Positions 46,241-55,380 are shown, counted from the first letter of the stretch. The stretch: DNA of 64,000 nt from Ophioderma brevispina (GCA_023653785.1 JAMKCH010010172.1:62001-126000), one strand, 5' to 3'. Numbers and translations are program-made. Notes: generated by a model from the letters alone, not told the origin.

Positions 46241-46873
46241 ACACTATGTGTAAAAAACCATAATAAGATTCGTTATGTTTTAAACCTTTAATCAACATTC
46301 AAAAAATTAAAAATATTTAATTTTTCTTTAAAGGATAAAGTTCGAGGCATTTGTAGAAAAATAAATAAATAATGAATGCGTATTCTGAACAAGATAACCC
46401 TTACATGCATTCCTGGTCTAAATCAAAATCCATAAATTCATGTGTTAATGGTTATCTTGTGATTTAAATAACTATGATGAGAACACGGTGCGTATTTACG
46501 TGTCATACCATGGCATGATAACTGTCGGATTTTCTAGGGCAGGAGACCCATCGTATCTAGCAATGAGACCATGGTTCAGCGCGCACTCAAAATCCCCTGT
46601 ACTAACATACGCACAGATTATGGTACTGAGCCCGCCTGGTAATGGTCGGCTTCTGGCGTAAAAATTCATAATTACAAATACAGGCCTACACCTATCATAT
46701 TAAAGATAAAATTGCATGCATAATCTTATAATTTCTTTATTATAGATTTATGCACTTCTTATTTATAATACTTAATATAATTAAAAAAATCAAGGCAATC
46801 TAGTAATGAGGGGTTATAGGTGTGTTATAACGTATAATCACCATATACAGGGAAGATTTCATTGTAATTAGGT

Positions 46874-46889
46874 TGCCCTGAAAAGGGCC
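46874..46889 (-). promoter_or_regulatory. Second histone-like 3' stem-loop (left arm)
   Basis: Minus strand GGCCCTTTTCAGGGCA: a 6-bp stem with one lost pair and the TTTC loop of replication-dependent histone mRNAs. It lies about 140 nt downstream of the stem-loop at 47031-47046. Confidence 0.65.
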
Positions 46890-47009
46890 GGTTGAAACAA
46901 ACTGCCTTAATATTAATAATATTGTAATATTTGTGGGAGATTCATGGTGTAAATGAATCTTGAGGGGATTTAGGTTGCTATATTTCATTAATTTTTGTGA
47001 CACTCTTAT

Positions 47010-47021
47010 CCTCTCTTTGGA
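47010..47021 (-). promoter_or_regulatory. Candidate histone downstream element (HDE)
   Basis: Minus strand CCAAAGAGAGGA, a purine-rich block 10-11 nt after the stem-loop at 47031-47046. In histone pre-mRNAs such a block pairs with U7 snRNA and directs cleavage. The role here is inferred from position and composition. Confidence 0.5.
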
Positions 47022-47030
47022 AGAAATGGT

Positions 47031-47046
47031 GGCTCTGAAAAGAGCC
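47031..47046 (-). promoter_or_regulatory. Canonical histone-type 3' stem-loop (left arm)
   Basis: Minus strand GGCTCTTTTCAGAGCC is a perfect 6-bp stem with a TTTC loop, preceded by AAAAC and followed by ACCA. This is the full consensus of the stem-loop bound by SLBP at the 3' end of replication-dependent histone mRNAs. It starts 17 nt after the TAA of the adjacent ORF. No histone is encoded nearby. Confidence 0.85.
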
Positions 47047-47062
47047 GTTTTGGCCGTATTTT

Positions 47063-47970
47063 TTAACGCCTAAAATCATGATGCTGGTGCTGTACTTGCT
47101 CACACGGCGCTGGTGGTGTTGCACTCGTGACAGTCACCTCTTGGTGGGGAGGAGGTTGATGTCGTCATAGGCCTGAGTTCGAGTACGATCACGGTCGGTT
47201 TCTACGGGCGGTGGCCGCGACCCCTGCGTGCACCTCTATAGTTGCGGCGAAAGTCACGGGAGTTTGTGTTAGATCTAACCGCAATCAAACTCGGCCGAAC
47301 CGCTTTTTTAAACGGCGGTGCTCGTCCAACTTAGGCATATCAAACACATTCACCTACCTACCTTCCTTAGCTTGAGAGCTGGCTTTGGTTTTCTCTTGGC
47401 CTGCGTCCTCTTCTCGAACTTCGTCTGCTATGTTTTTTCTACCTTTCTCCAAACAAGCATGCCTACTTTTCCCTTATGACGCTGCAAGAGACTCATAAAA
47501 GGCAATTACAGTGTCCGGTGCGGGAAAGAAGCTTCGTCCGATCGTATCTCAGCTCTAACTCGATCCATCTATCTCCGCCGATATAGATGCTTCTATACTA
47601 GGCTATAAAACAATCTTGAATCTCGGTCCATGTAGCAGATCGAGAAAGGCGTGGTAGCTTGGTTTTAGACTTCCGACTTCTGTAGGAAGCTTGGTAGGTA
47701 CTCCATCCCAGTGGAAGTTGGGGAGACGCCTCTTCAGCTTCGGGAGTTCCGCAACATGCACCCCTCCTTGGGCTTTAGCACAAGTCGTTGATCTCTTTTC
47801 TCCAATTCGCCAACTTAGCATCATGGGTTTCGACATTGGCCACCCTAGGATTTGATTTTTTTCAACCTTCAAATCCAGGTGTCCGTGCTTGGAAACCTCG
47901 CCGCTTGAAGTCCTTCTTTCCATTACTTGGCTGTGGAGTCGGTAAATTGGTTTTGAGATTCGCTAGTCAT
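47063..47970 (-). pseudogene. Basic gag-like/DNA-binding-like ORF, left copy (frameshifted)
   Basis: The minus strand from the ATG at 47970 (MTSESQNQFTDSTAK) to the TAA at 47063 encodes about 300 residues in shifting frames. A middle part with AKLANLEKR looks coiled-coil-like, and another block reads GMEYLPSFLQKSEV. The C-terminal third is strongly basic (RNYRGARRGRG) with a His-rich end. The + strand copy at 51243-52225 has the same blocks with different lesions, so the ancestral frame was open. It has no zinc knuckle, no histone fold and no HMG or H1 signature that I can see. It may be a retroelement gag-like protein or a domesticated nucleic-acid-binding protein. The upstream TATA/CCAAT region and the histone-type 3' end suggest S-phase expression (inference). 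Confidence 0.6.
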
Positions 47971-48068
47971 CTCCACTCGTTGTTTATCATTTTGCAGCTT
48001 CCATTTTGACAATAGTACAGCTCGTATCTGGAGAAACCTGGAACATGACGACTTTTCCCCCTGAGTTT

Positions 48069-48080
48069 GCTTATATACTG
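48069..48080 (-). promoter_or_regulatory. TATA box of the left ORF
   Basis: Minus strand CAGTATATAAGC lies about 100 bp upstream of the likely start codon at 47970, with a leader that is partly conserved in the right arm (AGATACGAGCTGTA). Confidence 0.6.
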
Positions 48081-48109
48081 GATCCTAGCAAGAACAGTTC
48101 GTTTCCCTT

Positions 48110-48320
48110 TTAACCAATCAGCGAATTTTGTCTAGTCAATTGGTCCATGATTGGATCAGCCACTTTCGACTCAATGCTGAGTGGTCTATTTACGATCGCG
48201 TTTGGCGCAGATAAACCTTGTGTTTTTCAGGATCCCACTGAGTACCCAAAAAAGACGAGCCAATCGGCGTCTGCATGTTTTTTTAATGCATGCATACACT
48301 TGACGCTGATTGGACGAACG
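48110..48320. promoter_or_regulatory. CCAAT-rich, probably divergent promoter
   Basis: Five CCAAT/ATTGG boxes lie at 48114, 48139, 48150, 48260 and 48309. The ten-mer CCAATCAGCG at 48114-48123 occurs as its exact reverse complement at 48304-48313, and CCAATCGGCG is at 48260. Clustered CCAAT boxes and symmetric layout are usual for divergently transcribed histone gene pairs. To the left the TATA box and the basic ORF follow. To the right, 48330-48575, no ORF is left before another pair of histone-like stem-loops. Confidence 0.6.
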
Positions 48321-48581
48321 ACGGATCCTGGCAAAGTCAGGTTTTATTAATTAAGTCTGAATCTTTGTCTTCCGTTGATATGTATTGATCGCTAAAAATT
48401 CATCCTTCATCCTTTGATAATGATCAATTTATTTCCGTTAGCGGAAATTGTGCATATTACAGGGAGTTTTTCAATTAAAGCAGAATGATTAAAACATATG
48501 AATGTTAGATGTGTGATAATAAAGAGTATTGAAAATAATGTTTTAGGTTGTATTATTTTTTTTTTTATCGTCAAAAGTGAC

Positions 48582-48596
48582 GGCTCTTACAGAGCC
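48582..48596 (+). promoter_or_regulatory. Histone-like stem-loop, short loop
   Basis: GGCTCTTACAGAGCC: perfect 6-bp stem, three-base loop (one less than canonical), followed by ACC and, 12 nt later, a purine-rich ACAAAGAAAAAAC that could be an HDE. Confidence 0.6.
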
Positions 48597-48694
48597 ACCT
48601 ACTATGACAAAGAAAAAACAATGAGATATTTAATTATCAAACATTCCAAATTTTTCATCCATTTTTCTTGGTAAATGTACAACCTCATGTGAAC

Positions 48695-48710
48695 GGCTCT
48701 TTTCACAGCC
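48695..48710 (+). promoter_or_regulatory. Histone-like stem-loop with one mismatch
   Basis: GGCTCTTTTCACAGCC preceded by GTGAAC and followed by ACC. One stem pair is lost. It lies 113 bp after the stem-loop at 48582, so the pairing of two stem-loops seen in each arm is repeated here on the + strand. Confidence 0.55.
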
Positions 48711-48721
48711 ACCTTCTTATT

Positions 48722-48945
48722 CTTTAATCGATGTAAATCATTTTCTATGAATAAAATATAAAATGATAGGCCTATCTGCCTATAATTTATATTTTAAAAG
48801 GTTAGAATCGATTATATTTCCCCCCCCCCGGAATATGTCAATAGGTACCTTCTAGATCGATGTTAATCATTTTCTATAAAAAAATTAAAAATGATAGGCC
48901 TTTCGGCCTATCTGTATTAATTTTAATTGGGTTAAAAATCGATTT
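48722..48945. repeat. Two tandem ~95-bp units with internal hairpins, offset ~131 bp
   Basis: Both units hold ATCGATGT.AATCATTTTCTA, AAATGATAGGCC, a short palindrome (GGCCTATCTGCC or GGCCTTTCGGCC), TTAATTT/ATAATTT and AATCGATT. A C run at 48822-48831 separates them. Confidence 0.7.
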
Positions 48946-49080
48946 AATCGATAGGTTAAGACGATTTAGTTCGTATTTGTATGGATGTTGACGAACAAAT
49001 ATCGAAGAAAAGTGGTTGAATTGTCTAATAGATGTGAACAATTCTGTAAATAGGCTAAGCAGTTCTTATCAGACAAGACG

Positions 49081-49116
49081 GGCCGCGTTTCTGGAATCAT
49101 TTCCTTCATCAGTGCT
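49081..49116 (-). promoter_or_regulatory. Penelope-like 3' signature
   Basis: The minus strand reads ACTGATGAAGGAAATGATTC then CAGAAACGCGGCC. It resembles the widespread motif of form CTGAAGAAGG..GGCCGAAACG found near 3' ends of Penelope-like elements. It lies about 400-600 bp downstream of the reverse transcriptase on the same strand. Confidence 0.5.
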
Positions 49117-49499
49117 AACTGCCCAAGTTTTAATTATAATAAAACTTGTATTACATTTTACAAAAATGTCAAAAACACATGAGCCCAAATAAATGTAGGC
49201 CTCTTTTGATTTTCGGTTCAGAGAGATTTATTAGAAAGATTTTCGCATATTCTCGTTAATATTTGAATATTACGTTATCTTTCCCCTTTCTTGTAATATA
49301 GAAAAACCTAGGCCTATCGGCCTAGTGCGAATATCAGATATAATTATAAAGTTTATTCTTAATTCAAACATGTGCGAGTGCCTTTGCTGGGTTGTGGGCC
49401 AAATTTTCTTTTTGCCTCGATTTAGGAAAAAAATCATCTTGCAAACTCTGCTCCATCTCAAGATCTTGAGGACTTGAAGTGGTAGGGGTTGGAGTCAAT

Positions 49500-50901
49500 C
49501 AAATCATCATCATTCTTTATAGGCCTATCATATTCATCTGTCATCATTTTTAAAAGCTTCGCTCTAACTCAAAAATTCTGTAAGATTTTTGTTCTGCTGT
49601 AAGCAATGATAGTCCTTTCCTTTGAAGATATTCTTCAAAGTTTTGGTGTATCTTGTATGATATGTGCCAATATTTTCAAAATGCGATCATAAATGGTGTT
49701 TTTCCCAGATAAGATGAGGATAGTAGGGAGTAGGGGTTGTTGTAAGACAGGGAATCTCTTTAGACTGTCCTGTTTGGGTGATATAGTCTTTCCCTATTTG
49801 CGAAAAGACTACAATCTGATGAAGCATCTAACTCTTCGATCCGATCTGAATATCCCCTTTCCAACAGCTTGTTACTGAAGTTGTCTTGTTTTTCCATATA
49901 GTTTTCCAGGTTATTGCAATTTCTTGCGTATCGGTACAATTGTCCCAGAATAAAACCTCGGAAGACTGATGGATGGGGACAGGAAGATCTTTGAAGGTAA
50001 CACCATGTGTTTCCGTTTTCTTGGTATGACATCTAATATCAAGGATGTTCGATTCTCTGAATCTTGGACCTTCAAGATTGTCAAGGTCCAAGAATTGAAT
50101 TTCCTCACTTGAGGATTTACAAGGACTTCAACGATGGGTGAAGATCGTTGATCTGATTCATGAAGTCCTCCAGCTCTGTGGATAACCTCTCCACATAAAG
50201 TGTATCGTCCATGTAGACGTAAAACGCTATGATATATGGGGGCTTAGTTTTGTAAGAAGATTTGGTTTGAACAAGTTTGTTCACCACTAAAACTTCAAGC
50301 TTCCTACTCTTTACTCCCATAGGGAACCCCTTCAGCGAAGGTAGAAGTTACATCAAACTCAAAGGCCTTTCCTGTAGAGGACTAGTTTTGAGAATCTTTC
50401 CAATGGTATTTTATGGGGGCATTGGGGATCATATGAGGTTGTGAAAGTTCTCTGCCAGATTTTCCATAGCTACTGATAGCCTTCCTCTTGGGTTAGGATT
50501 AAATACTAATAATGTCAATACTGGCTAGAATCACATTCCTCAGGAAGCGTAAGATCTTCTATCTTCCTATGGTATCTGCCGTGTCTTTGAGATATGTACG
50601 TTGTCTCTGGACAATAGGCAGTAGATAGTGATCTAAGAACCCTGAGATTCCTATTTAATATGGGACCAACCACAACCTGAAACAACCGGGCGACCAATAA
50701 ATTTATAGTCCGACTTAGGTTTTTTTGTGGACCTTTGGAAGCATGAAAAAATGTGGGGTGTTCTTTTTTCACAAAGCTTGTCAAAGGATTCAGGTATTCT
50801 GAGGTGGCTTTGTCATCCATGTGCCGTTGTACATCCTCTTCAATAACGTCACTGATCAAGGTTTGCAATGTGTCCTGGGTCCATATAGTTATCAGTTTCA
50901 T
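49500..50901 (-). pseudogene. Penelope-like element reverse transcriptase (frameshifted)
   Basis: On the minus strand, reading from 50901, these blocks appear in order: an N-terminal region (DDKATSEYLNPLTSFVKKEH); ML-P-K-V-H-K-K; GRPVVSGCG (about 50670-50700); FLDHYLLPIVQRQRTYLKDT and ADTI; LASIDIISI; GVPMG (near 50325); FYVYMDD with the catalytic YMDD-type aspartates (near 50210); NDLHPSLK; LDIRCHTKKTETHG; RNCNNLENYMEKQDN and KLLERGYS (about 49860-49920); then TTTPTPYYPHL. The GRP.VSGCG, LKDT and LHPS.K blocks are typical of Penelope-like elements rather than LINEs or LTR elements. Many indels separate the blocks. No GIY-YIG endonuclease was recognised on either side. It is a dead or badly sequenced copy. 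Confidence 0.72.
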
Positions 50902-50928
50902 TTAAGCACTCCCTGTCACATTATAACT

Positions 50929-51172
50929 TTAAAAATAAATGGTGGGTACGGTTCTAAATACCCTGCTTTCCTTTACCCCATCTCATAATATCATGGCATA
51001 ATCTTGTTAAAAACATGCTTGTTGAGATCTTTATTGGGTGGTTTAAATACACCTATTTACCCACCATTTCTTTACTGGTCTAAACCTGCTTTCCTTTAAC
51101 CCATCTCATACATCCTGGCATAATCCTTGTTAAAAACATGCTTGTGAGATCTTATTGTGTGGTGGTATATTA
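50929..51172. repeat. Terminal repeat B, two tandem copies
   Basis: Copies at about 50929-51045 and 51055-51172, same orientation as 46121-46240, each ending near AAAACATGCTTGTTGAGATC and a TGTGTGGT- or TGGGTGGT-like phrase. They abut the start of the reverse transcriptase on one side and the right-arm ORF on the other. Confidence 0.8.
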
Positions 51173-51242
51173 CACAGATACGAGCTGTAACCGTAACCTA
51201 TTGTCACAATGGAAGCTGCAAATTTAACAACGCCGATGGAGA

Positions 51243-52225
51243 ATGACTAGCGAATCTAATCTCAAAACCAATAATTACTTAAAACCGGACATCTAAAAAG
51301 CCAAGTACTGGACCAGAAGGACATTTCACGCGGCGAGGTTTCCAAGGGCCACGACCCCTGTGATTTGCAGGTTTGAAAAATAATCTCAATCTAGGTGAAT
51401 GTCTAAACCTCATGATGGCTAAGTTGGCGAATATGGAGAAGAGATCCAACGACTGTGCTAAAGCCAAGGAGGGGTGCATCGTTGCGGAACTAAGACTTAT
51501 TGCTGAACATAAGGGGTAGGGGAGTAGGCTAGGGAATATGCCACTCCTCTTCCCTCTTCAAAGCGGGGCTTCTTCCCCAACTTCCCATGGGATGGAGTAC
51601 CTACCAAACTTCCTGCAGAAGTCGGAAGTTCTCCTACCAAGAGCAGCAACCACGCCTTTCTCGATCTTGTACCTGACCGAGATTCAAGATGTTTTTATAC
51701 CTATTATAGAAGCAACTATCTCGGCGGAGATGGAGCGAGTTTAGAGCGTGGAGATACGATCGGACGAAGCTTCTTTTCCCGTCGCACCGGAACTGTAATT
51801 TCCTTTTTAATGAGTCCTCTTGCAAGCGTCTAAGCGGAAAAGTAGGCATGCTTGTTGGAAGAAAGTTAGAACTAGGCCAAAGAAAACCAAAGCCAGCCTC
51901 TCAAGCTAAGGAAGGTAAGGTGAATTTGTTGAGACTGCTAAGTTTGGACAAGCAACCCGCCGTAAAAAGCGGTCTCCGATTCTGAATGCGTTAGAATCAA
52001 CACAACTACACCCGTGGACTTTTCGCCGCAACTATAGAGGTGCACGCAGGGGTCGCGGCCACCGCCGTAGAAACGACCGTAGTCGTAACCCGAACTACAG
52101 AGACACGACTGACAATCACCCTCCCCCCCTCCTCCCCCAAATGTGACTGTCACGGTGCAACAAACCACCAGGCGCCGGTGAAGCAAATTACCAGTCACCA
52201 GCAGCATGATTTAGAGAGGCGTTAA
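51243..52225 (+). pseudogene. Basic gag-like/DNA-binding-like ORF, right copy (frameshifted)
   Basis: The ATG at 51243 opens MTSESN, as in the left copy. Readable blocks in several frames are MMAKLANMEKRSNDCAKAKE (51410-51470), GMEYLPNFLQKSEVLLPRAA (51590-51650), TEIQDVFIPIIEATISAEME, GRKLELGQRKPKPASQAKEG (51860-51920) and the basic tail RRNYRGARRGRGHRRR then RNPNYRD (52025-52100). The TAA at 52225 follows HQQHDLERR in the last frame. The stop is 15 nt before a histone-type stem-loop, as in the left copy. Several indels break the frame. This copy lacks the CCAAT region: repeat B lies directly upstream instead. Confidence 0.6.
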
Positions 52226-52239
52226 AAATACGCCAAAAC

Positions 52240-52256
52240 GGCTCTTTTCAGAGTCC
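52240..52256 (+). promoter_or_regulatory. Histone-type 3' stem-loop (right arm)
   Basis: GGCTCTTTTCAGAGTCC: the canonical stem-loop with one T inserted in the 3' strand of the stem. It is preceded by CCAAAAC and followed by ACCCA, and then by the purine-rich CCAAAAGAGAATAAG, a candidate U7-pairing element. Confidence 0.75.
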
Positions 52257-52433
52257 ACCCATTTGCTTCCAAAAGAGAATAAGACTCACAAAATAAGAAT
52301 ATAGAACCTAATTTCCCCCTCAAGATTCATTTCACAAAACACAAAAAAACAAAAAACAGCACAGACATTCACACCATGAATCTCCCACAAATATTACAAG
52401 TATTATAATATAAGGGGCATTTGTTTCAAACCG

Positions 52434-52449
52434 GGCCCTTTTCAGGGCC
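52434..52449 (+). promoter_or_regulatory. Second histone-type stem-loop (right arm), perfect
   Basis: GGCCCTTTTCAGGGCC is a perfect 6-bp stem with a TTTC loop, preceded by AAACCG and followed by AACC. It is the homologue of 46874-46889, where one pair is lost, so the intact form is probably ancestral. Confidence 0.8.
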
Positions 52450-53159
52450 AACCGCTTCCATGAATCTTCCCGTTAATGCAGTGATTATAAACGTATAACA
52501 CACACTAAACCCCTCATACACAGATTTTCCCTTAATTTTATATATTATATCAGTAATTATTAAGATAAGAAACGTGCATAAATCTATATAAAAAAATTAT
52601 AGATTATCCTGCATTTTTATCTTTAATATGATAGGTTTAAGCCTGTAATTACTGAATTTTCATTCCACGCCAAGCAAGCCGACCCTTTTCCGCGGCTTAT
52701 ACCCTAACTCTGTTAGCGTATATTACGGGGATTTTGAGATGCGCGCCTGCACCATGTCTCAAATACTAGATCAGATATGGGTCTCCTGCCCTAGGAAATC
52801 CGACCGTATCATGCAGATGACACGATAATACGCACCGTGTTTCCTCATCCTAGGTATTTTTCAAATCACAAAGATAACCATAACACTGTATTTATGGATT
52901 TTTTATAGAACACCAGAATGCATGTACTGTTTATTCTTTGTTCAGAATACGCATTCATCTTTTTATTTTTCTACAAATGAATCGAATTCATCCTTTAAAG
53001 AAAATTAAAATGTGACATAATGTGAAGGTTAAACATATAAACGAATCTTATTACGGGTTTTTGTGTCCGCCTGCCCTAATGCAGAAAGACACATAGGGAT
53101 CACTTTTGTCCACTGTTGATGTTGTCTGTTTTTGTTGATGATGTCTGTTGATGTCGTTG

Positions 53160-53745
53160 TGAAAAAAGGGTTTAACATTTGCATGTAATATCCCACATAC
53201 TTTGATGGATTTTAAAAAACCAACTTGGGTCAATGTGCAACATGGCATCCCCCACTTGTTGCTGCGGTCAAAGGTCACTGCCAAGGTCAAAGGTCATGGG
53301 GTGAGGTCAGTTGTAAAATAGGCTGAAAATGTAACATTGACCTCATATGAAAAGTTGAAGTTCAATGGAACCAACTTGAATCATAGGTTGCACATGGCAT
53401 CCCCCACTTGTTATGAGGTTCAAAGGTCAATGCCAAGGTCAAAGATCATGTGAGGGTCAATTTGTAAATAGCTGAAAATGTAAAATTGACTCTCATATGA
53501 AAAGTTGAAGTTCACTTGGAACCAAACTTGAATCATAGGTGCAACATGGGATCCTCATTTGTTGATGAGGTCAAAGGGTCCATACCAAGGTCAAACGCCA
53601 TGTGAGATGTCCAAGTTGTAAATGGGCTGAAAATGTAAAATTGACCTCATATGAAAAGTTGAAGTTCAATTGGAACAACTTGTGCATTCATAGGTGCAAC
53701 ATGGGATCCCTCATTTGTGGATGAGGTCATAGGTCATGTTAGGTC
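53160..53745. repeat. Four ~151-bp tandem units rich in AGGTCA direct repeats
   Basis: CAACTTG phrases at 53221, 53372, 53523 and 53676 set the period at 151-153 bp. Units include GGTCAAAGGTCACTGCCAAG, ACATTGACCTCATATGAAAA and AAGTTGAAGTTCA. Single units of the family are at 6560, 7020 and 25340. AGGTCAAAGGTCA is a perfect DR1 nuclear-receptor arrangement. Confidence 0.9.
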
Positions 53746-53814
53746 ATCATTCACTAACCGCGCCTGCAGCGACACACGTCCGAGGACCCGATGTAATTTT
53801 TACCCAAGTGTAAT

Positions 53815-53940
53815 ATCCACCACACAATAAGATCTCAACCAGCATGGTTTTTAACCATTAAGATTTGCCCATGGATTAAGAGATGGGTTCAAGGACAGCA
53901 GGTTTAACCAGTAACCCCACCCACCATTTATTTTTAAATA
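53815..53940. repeat. Terminal repeat B, inverted copy
   Basis: Reverse complement of 46121-46240: CCACCACACAATAAGATCTC at its left edge and CCCACCCACCATTTATTTTT at its right edge. Confidence 0.85.
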
Positions 53941-53943
53941 TAT

Positions 53944-54043
53944 TTAAAGTATACAATCCTCTCAGCCCGACTGGAATCGTCCGACAAACTTCCCCAAAAA
54001 CTTTACATTCCCTGACCGGGAAAAAATCCTACTATAATACCGT
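53944..54043. repeat. Right flanking direct repeat (A), ~100 bp
   Basis: TAAAGTATACAATCCTCTCA to TCCTACTATAATACCGT, same orientation as 46025-46119 with scattered changes. Confidence 0.8.
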
Positions 54044-55380
54044 AGAATTCATCAGTGTCACTAGTTCATGGGTCACAAAATGGCCAAACCCTTAAAATCT
54101 AGCTGTATAAGCCATTGGTTGTGAATGGCCTAGAATTTTGATTTGAAAACACAATGGATGTATAAAAGCTCATTTTCTGCTGGGCTTGTTCAGTTAGTAG
54201 TCTGGTCATCTCTTCTCTCATTGTGGGTGGCATATACTATCAACTTGACACAAGCCGCGAGTCATGCATTCAAAGAGGTGCGTTTGTCAGTTCGGGTGCA
54301 ATTGCCAAAAGCTTTAAAAATTAATGTCTTCTTGGAAGGCAATAATTGGCCATTTTAACTAAACTTTTAGCTTAGTGTTATTTTTATTTTTAGTTAGTTA
54401 GACCAAAGTTTTTACATTCCGGTTTTGTCCCCGTGAAACGAGGGTGGCGGATTCAGCCTCACCCTCAGCAAATACTAGCTGTGTGAGGATTTATGAGTAG
54501 CAAAAGATAATTGACCCGGATGCCCTTCCTGACGTCAATCCCAGTTTTATCGGCGGTGGGCTAGCCCTTTGGGCAATTGCCCACATCAATGCAAGCATTT
54601 GCTGGTGGGCCCCATTAGCCTCCAGAGCCTGACGCCCTTTAGGTAGATCTTCTTTTTTGCATTCGTTATACCAGGGTAACCAGCTACCCTCCTCATCAGA
54701 TTCCTTACAAATCCGATGTGGGATTTTGGTTTAGGCCCGCCGACGACTCGGCCCTGGGACAGGTAGTAGATTATCTTAAACTGACAGTAGCCCTCATTAT
54801 TTATATGCTGGAATGGGCTGTTGAAAAAAGAATCTTGGGTTTTGCACCCATCCTCGCTTTATTGATATTTTTAACAAACCGCTGATTCTACTAAAGCAAT
54901 ACAGCACAATTTTTGAAGCGCCCCTAATTTGTGAAAATTTCTTTTTTTTGTTTTTGCTTTGTCATTTTTTGCGAAATTCATTCTCATCCTGTCGGGTTTC
55001 CCATTTTAAATTTCACAAATAACACTTTTGTTTTGATATTATGGACAATTCTTTAATTACACTCATTACAATGTGGAACCTTATGTATATAATTTAAGGG
55101 ATATAAGCAAGCGATTTGCTAATTCCAAAACATCGAAACAAATAAAATTCCATATTTTTTTACTGGCATGGATGTGCTAACATAACCTGCAAATGTGGTT
55201 GGCTTCAAATCTATGTAAAGACCAAGCAGAGTACTTTTGATCTGATTCTGTAATATCTATACATGCGTATCAAAATTCCGGCTTTGGAGCTCAAAAAAAA
55301 CCTTTACCTGTGAAATCCAGGATTTTAAGTGTAATATGTGCACAACACGAGCTCTTACAATTTAGCCCTCAAACACAAAC
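54044..55380. other. Non-coding, nothing recognised
   Basis: No exon or clear repeat. A short GGGCTAGCCCTTTGGGCAAT-rich, locally CpG-containing patch at 54440-54650 resembles a SINE or a retroelement scrap but has no diagnostic box. Confidence 0.35.

Larger units (their letters stand above)
46121..48030. mobile_element. Left arm of ~2-kb inverted repeat
   Basis: Read on the minus strand from 48030 to 46121, this arm is homologous to the + strand from 51175 to 53940. It comprises a 5' leader, the basic-protein ORF, a histone-type stem-loop, a second stem-loop and a 700-bp A/T-rich tail ending in repeat B. Shared tail phrases include TTGTTTCAA, ACGTATAACACAC, TTATCTTTAATATGATAGGT and GGGTCTCCTGCCCTAG. 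The right arm differs by a 750-bp insertion. Confidence 0.88.
51175..53940. mobile_element. Right arm of the inverted repeat, with 750-bp insertion
   Basis: Homologous in inverse orientation to 46121-48030. Together with repeat B at 51055-51172 it forms a unit of about 2.9 kb with B as terminal inverted repeats. At 53065-53812 it is interrupted by AGGTCA-type tandem repeats absent from the left arm. Confidence 0.85.

Noticed and set aside
47600..52300. A true histone gene in the inverted arms
   Set aside because: No H2A, H2B, H3, H4 or H1 sequence can be read in any frame of either arm, although the flanking signals are histone-like.
53160..53745. Regular spacing suggested a CRISPR array
   Set aside because: Whole 151-bp units are tandem with no spacer/repeat alternation, and the context is eukaryotic.
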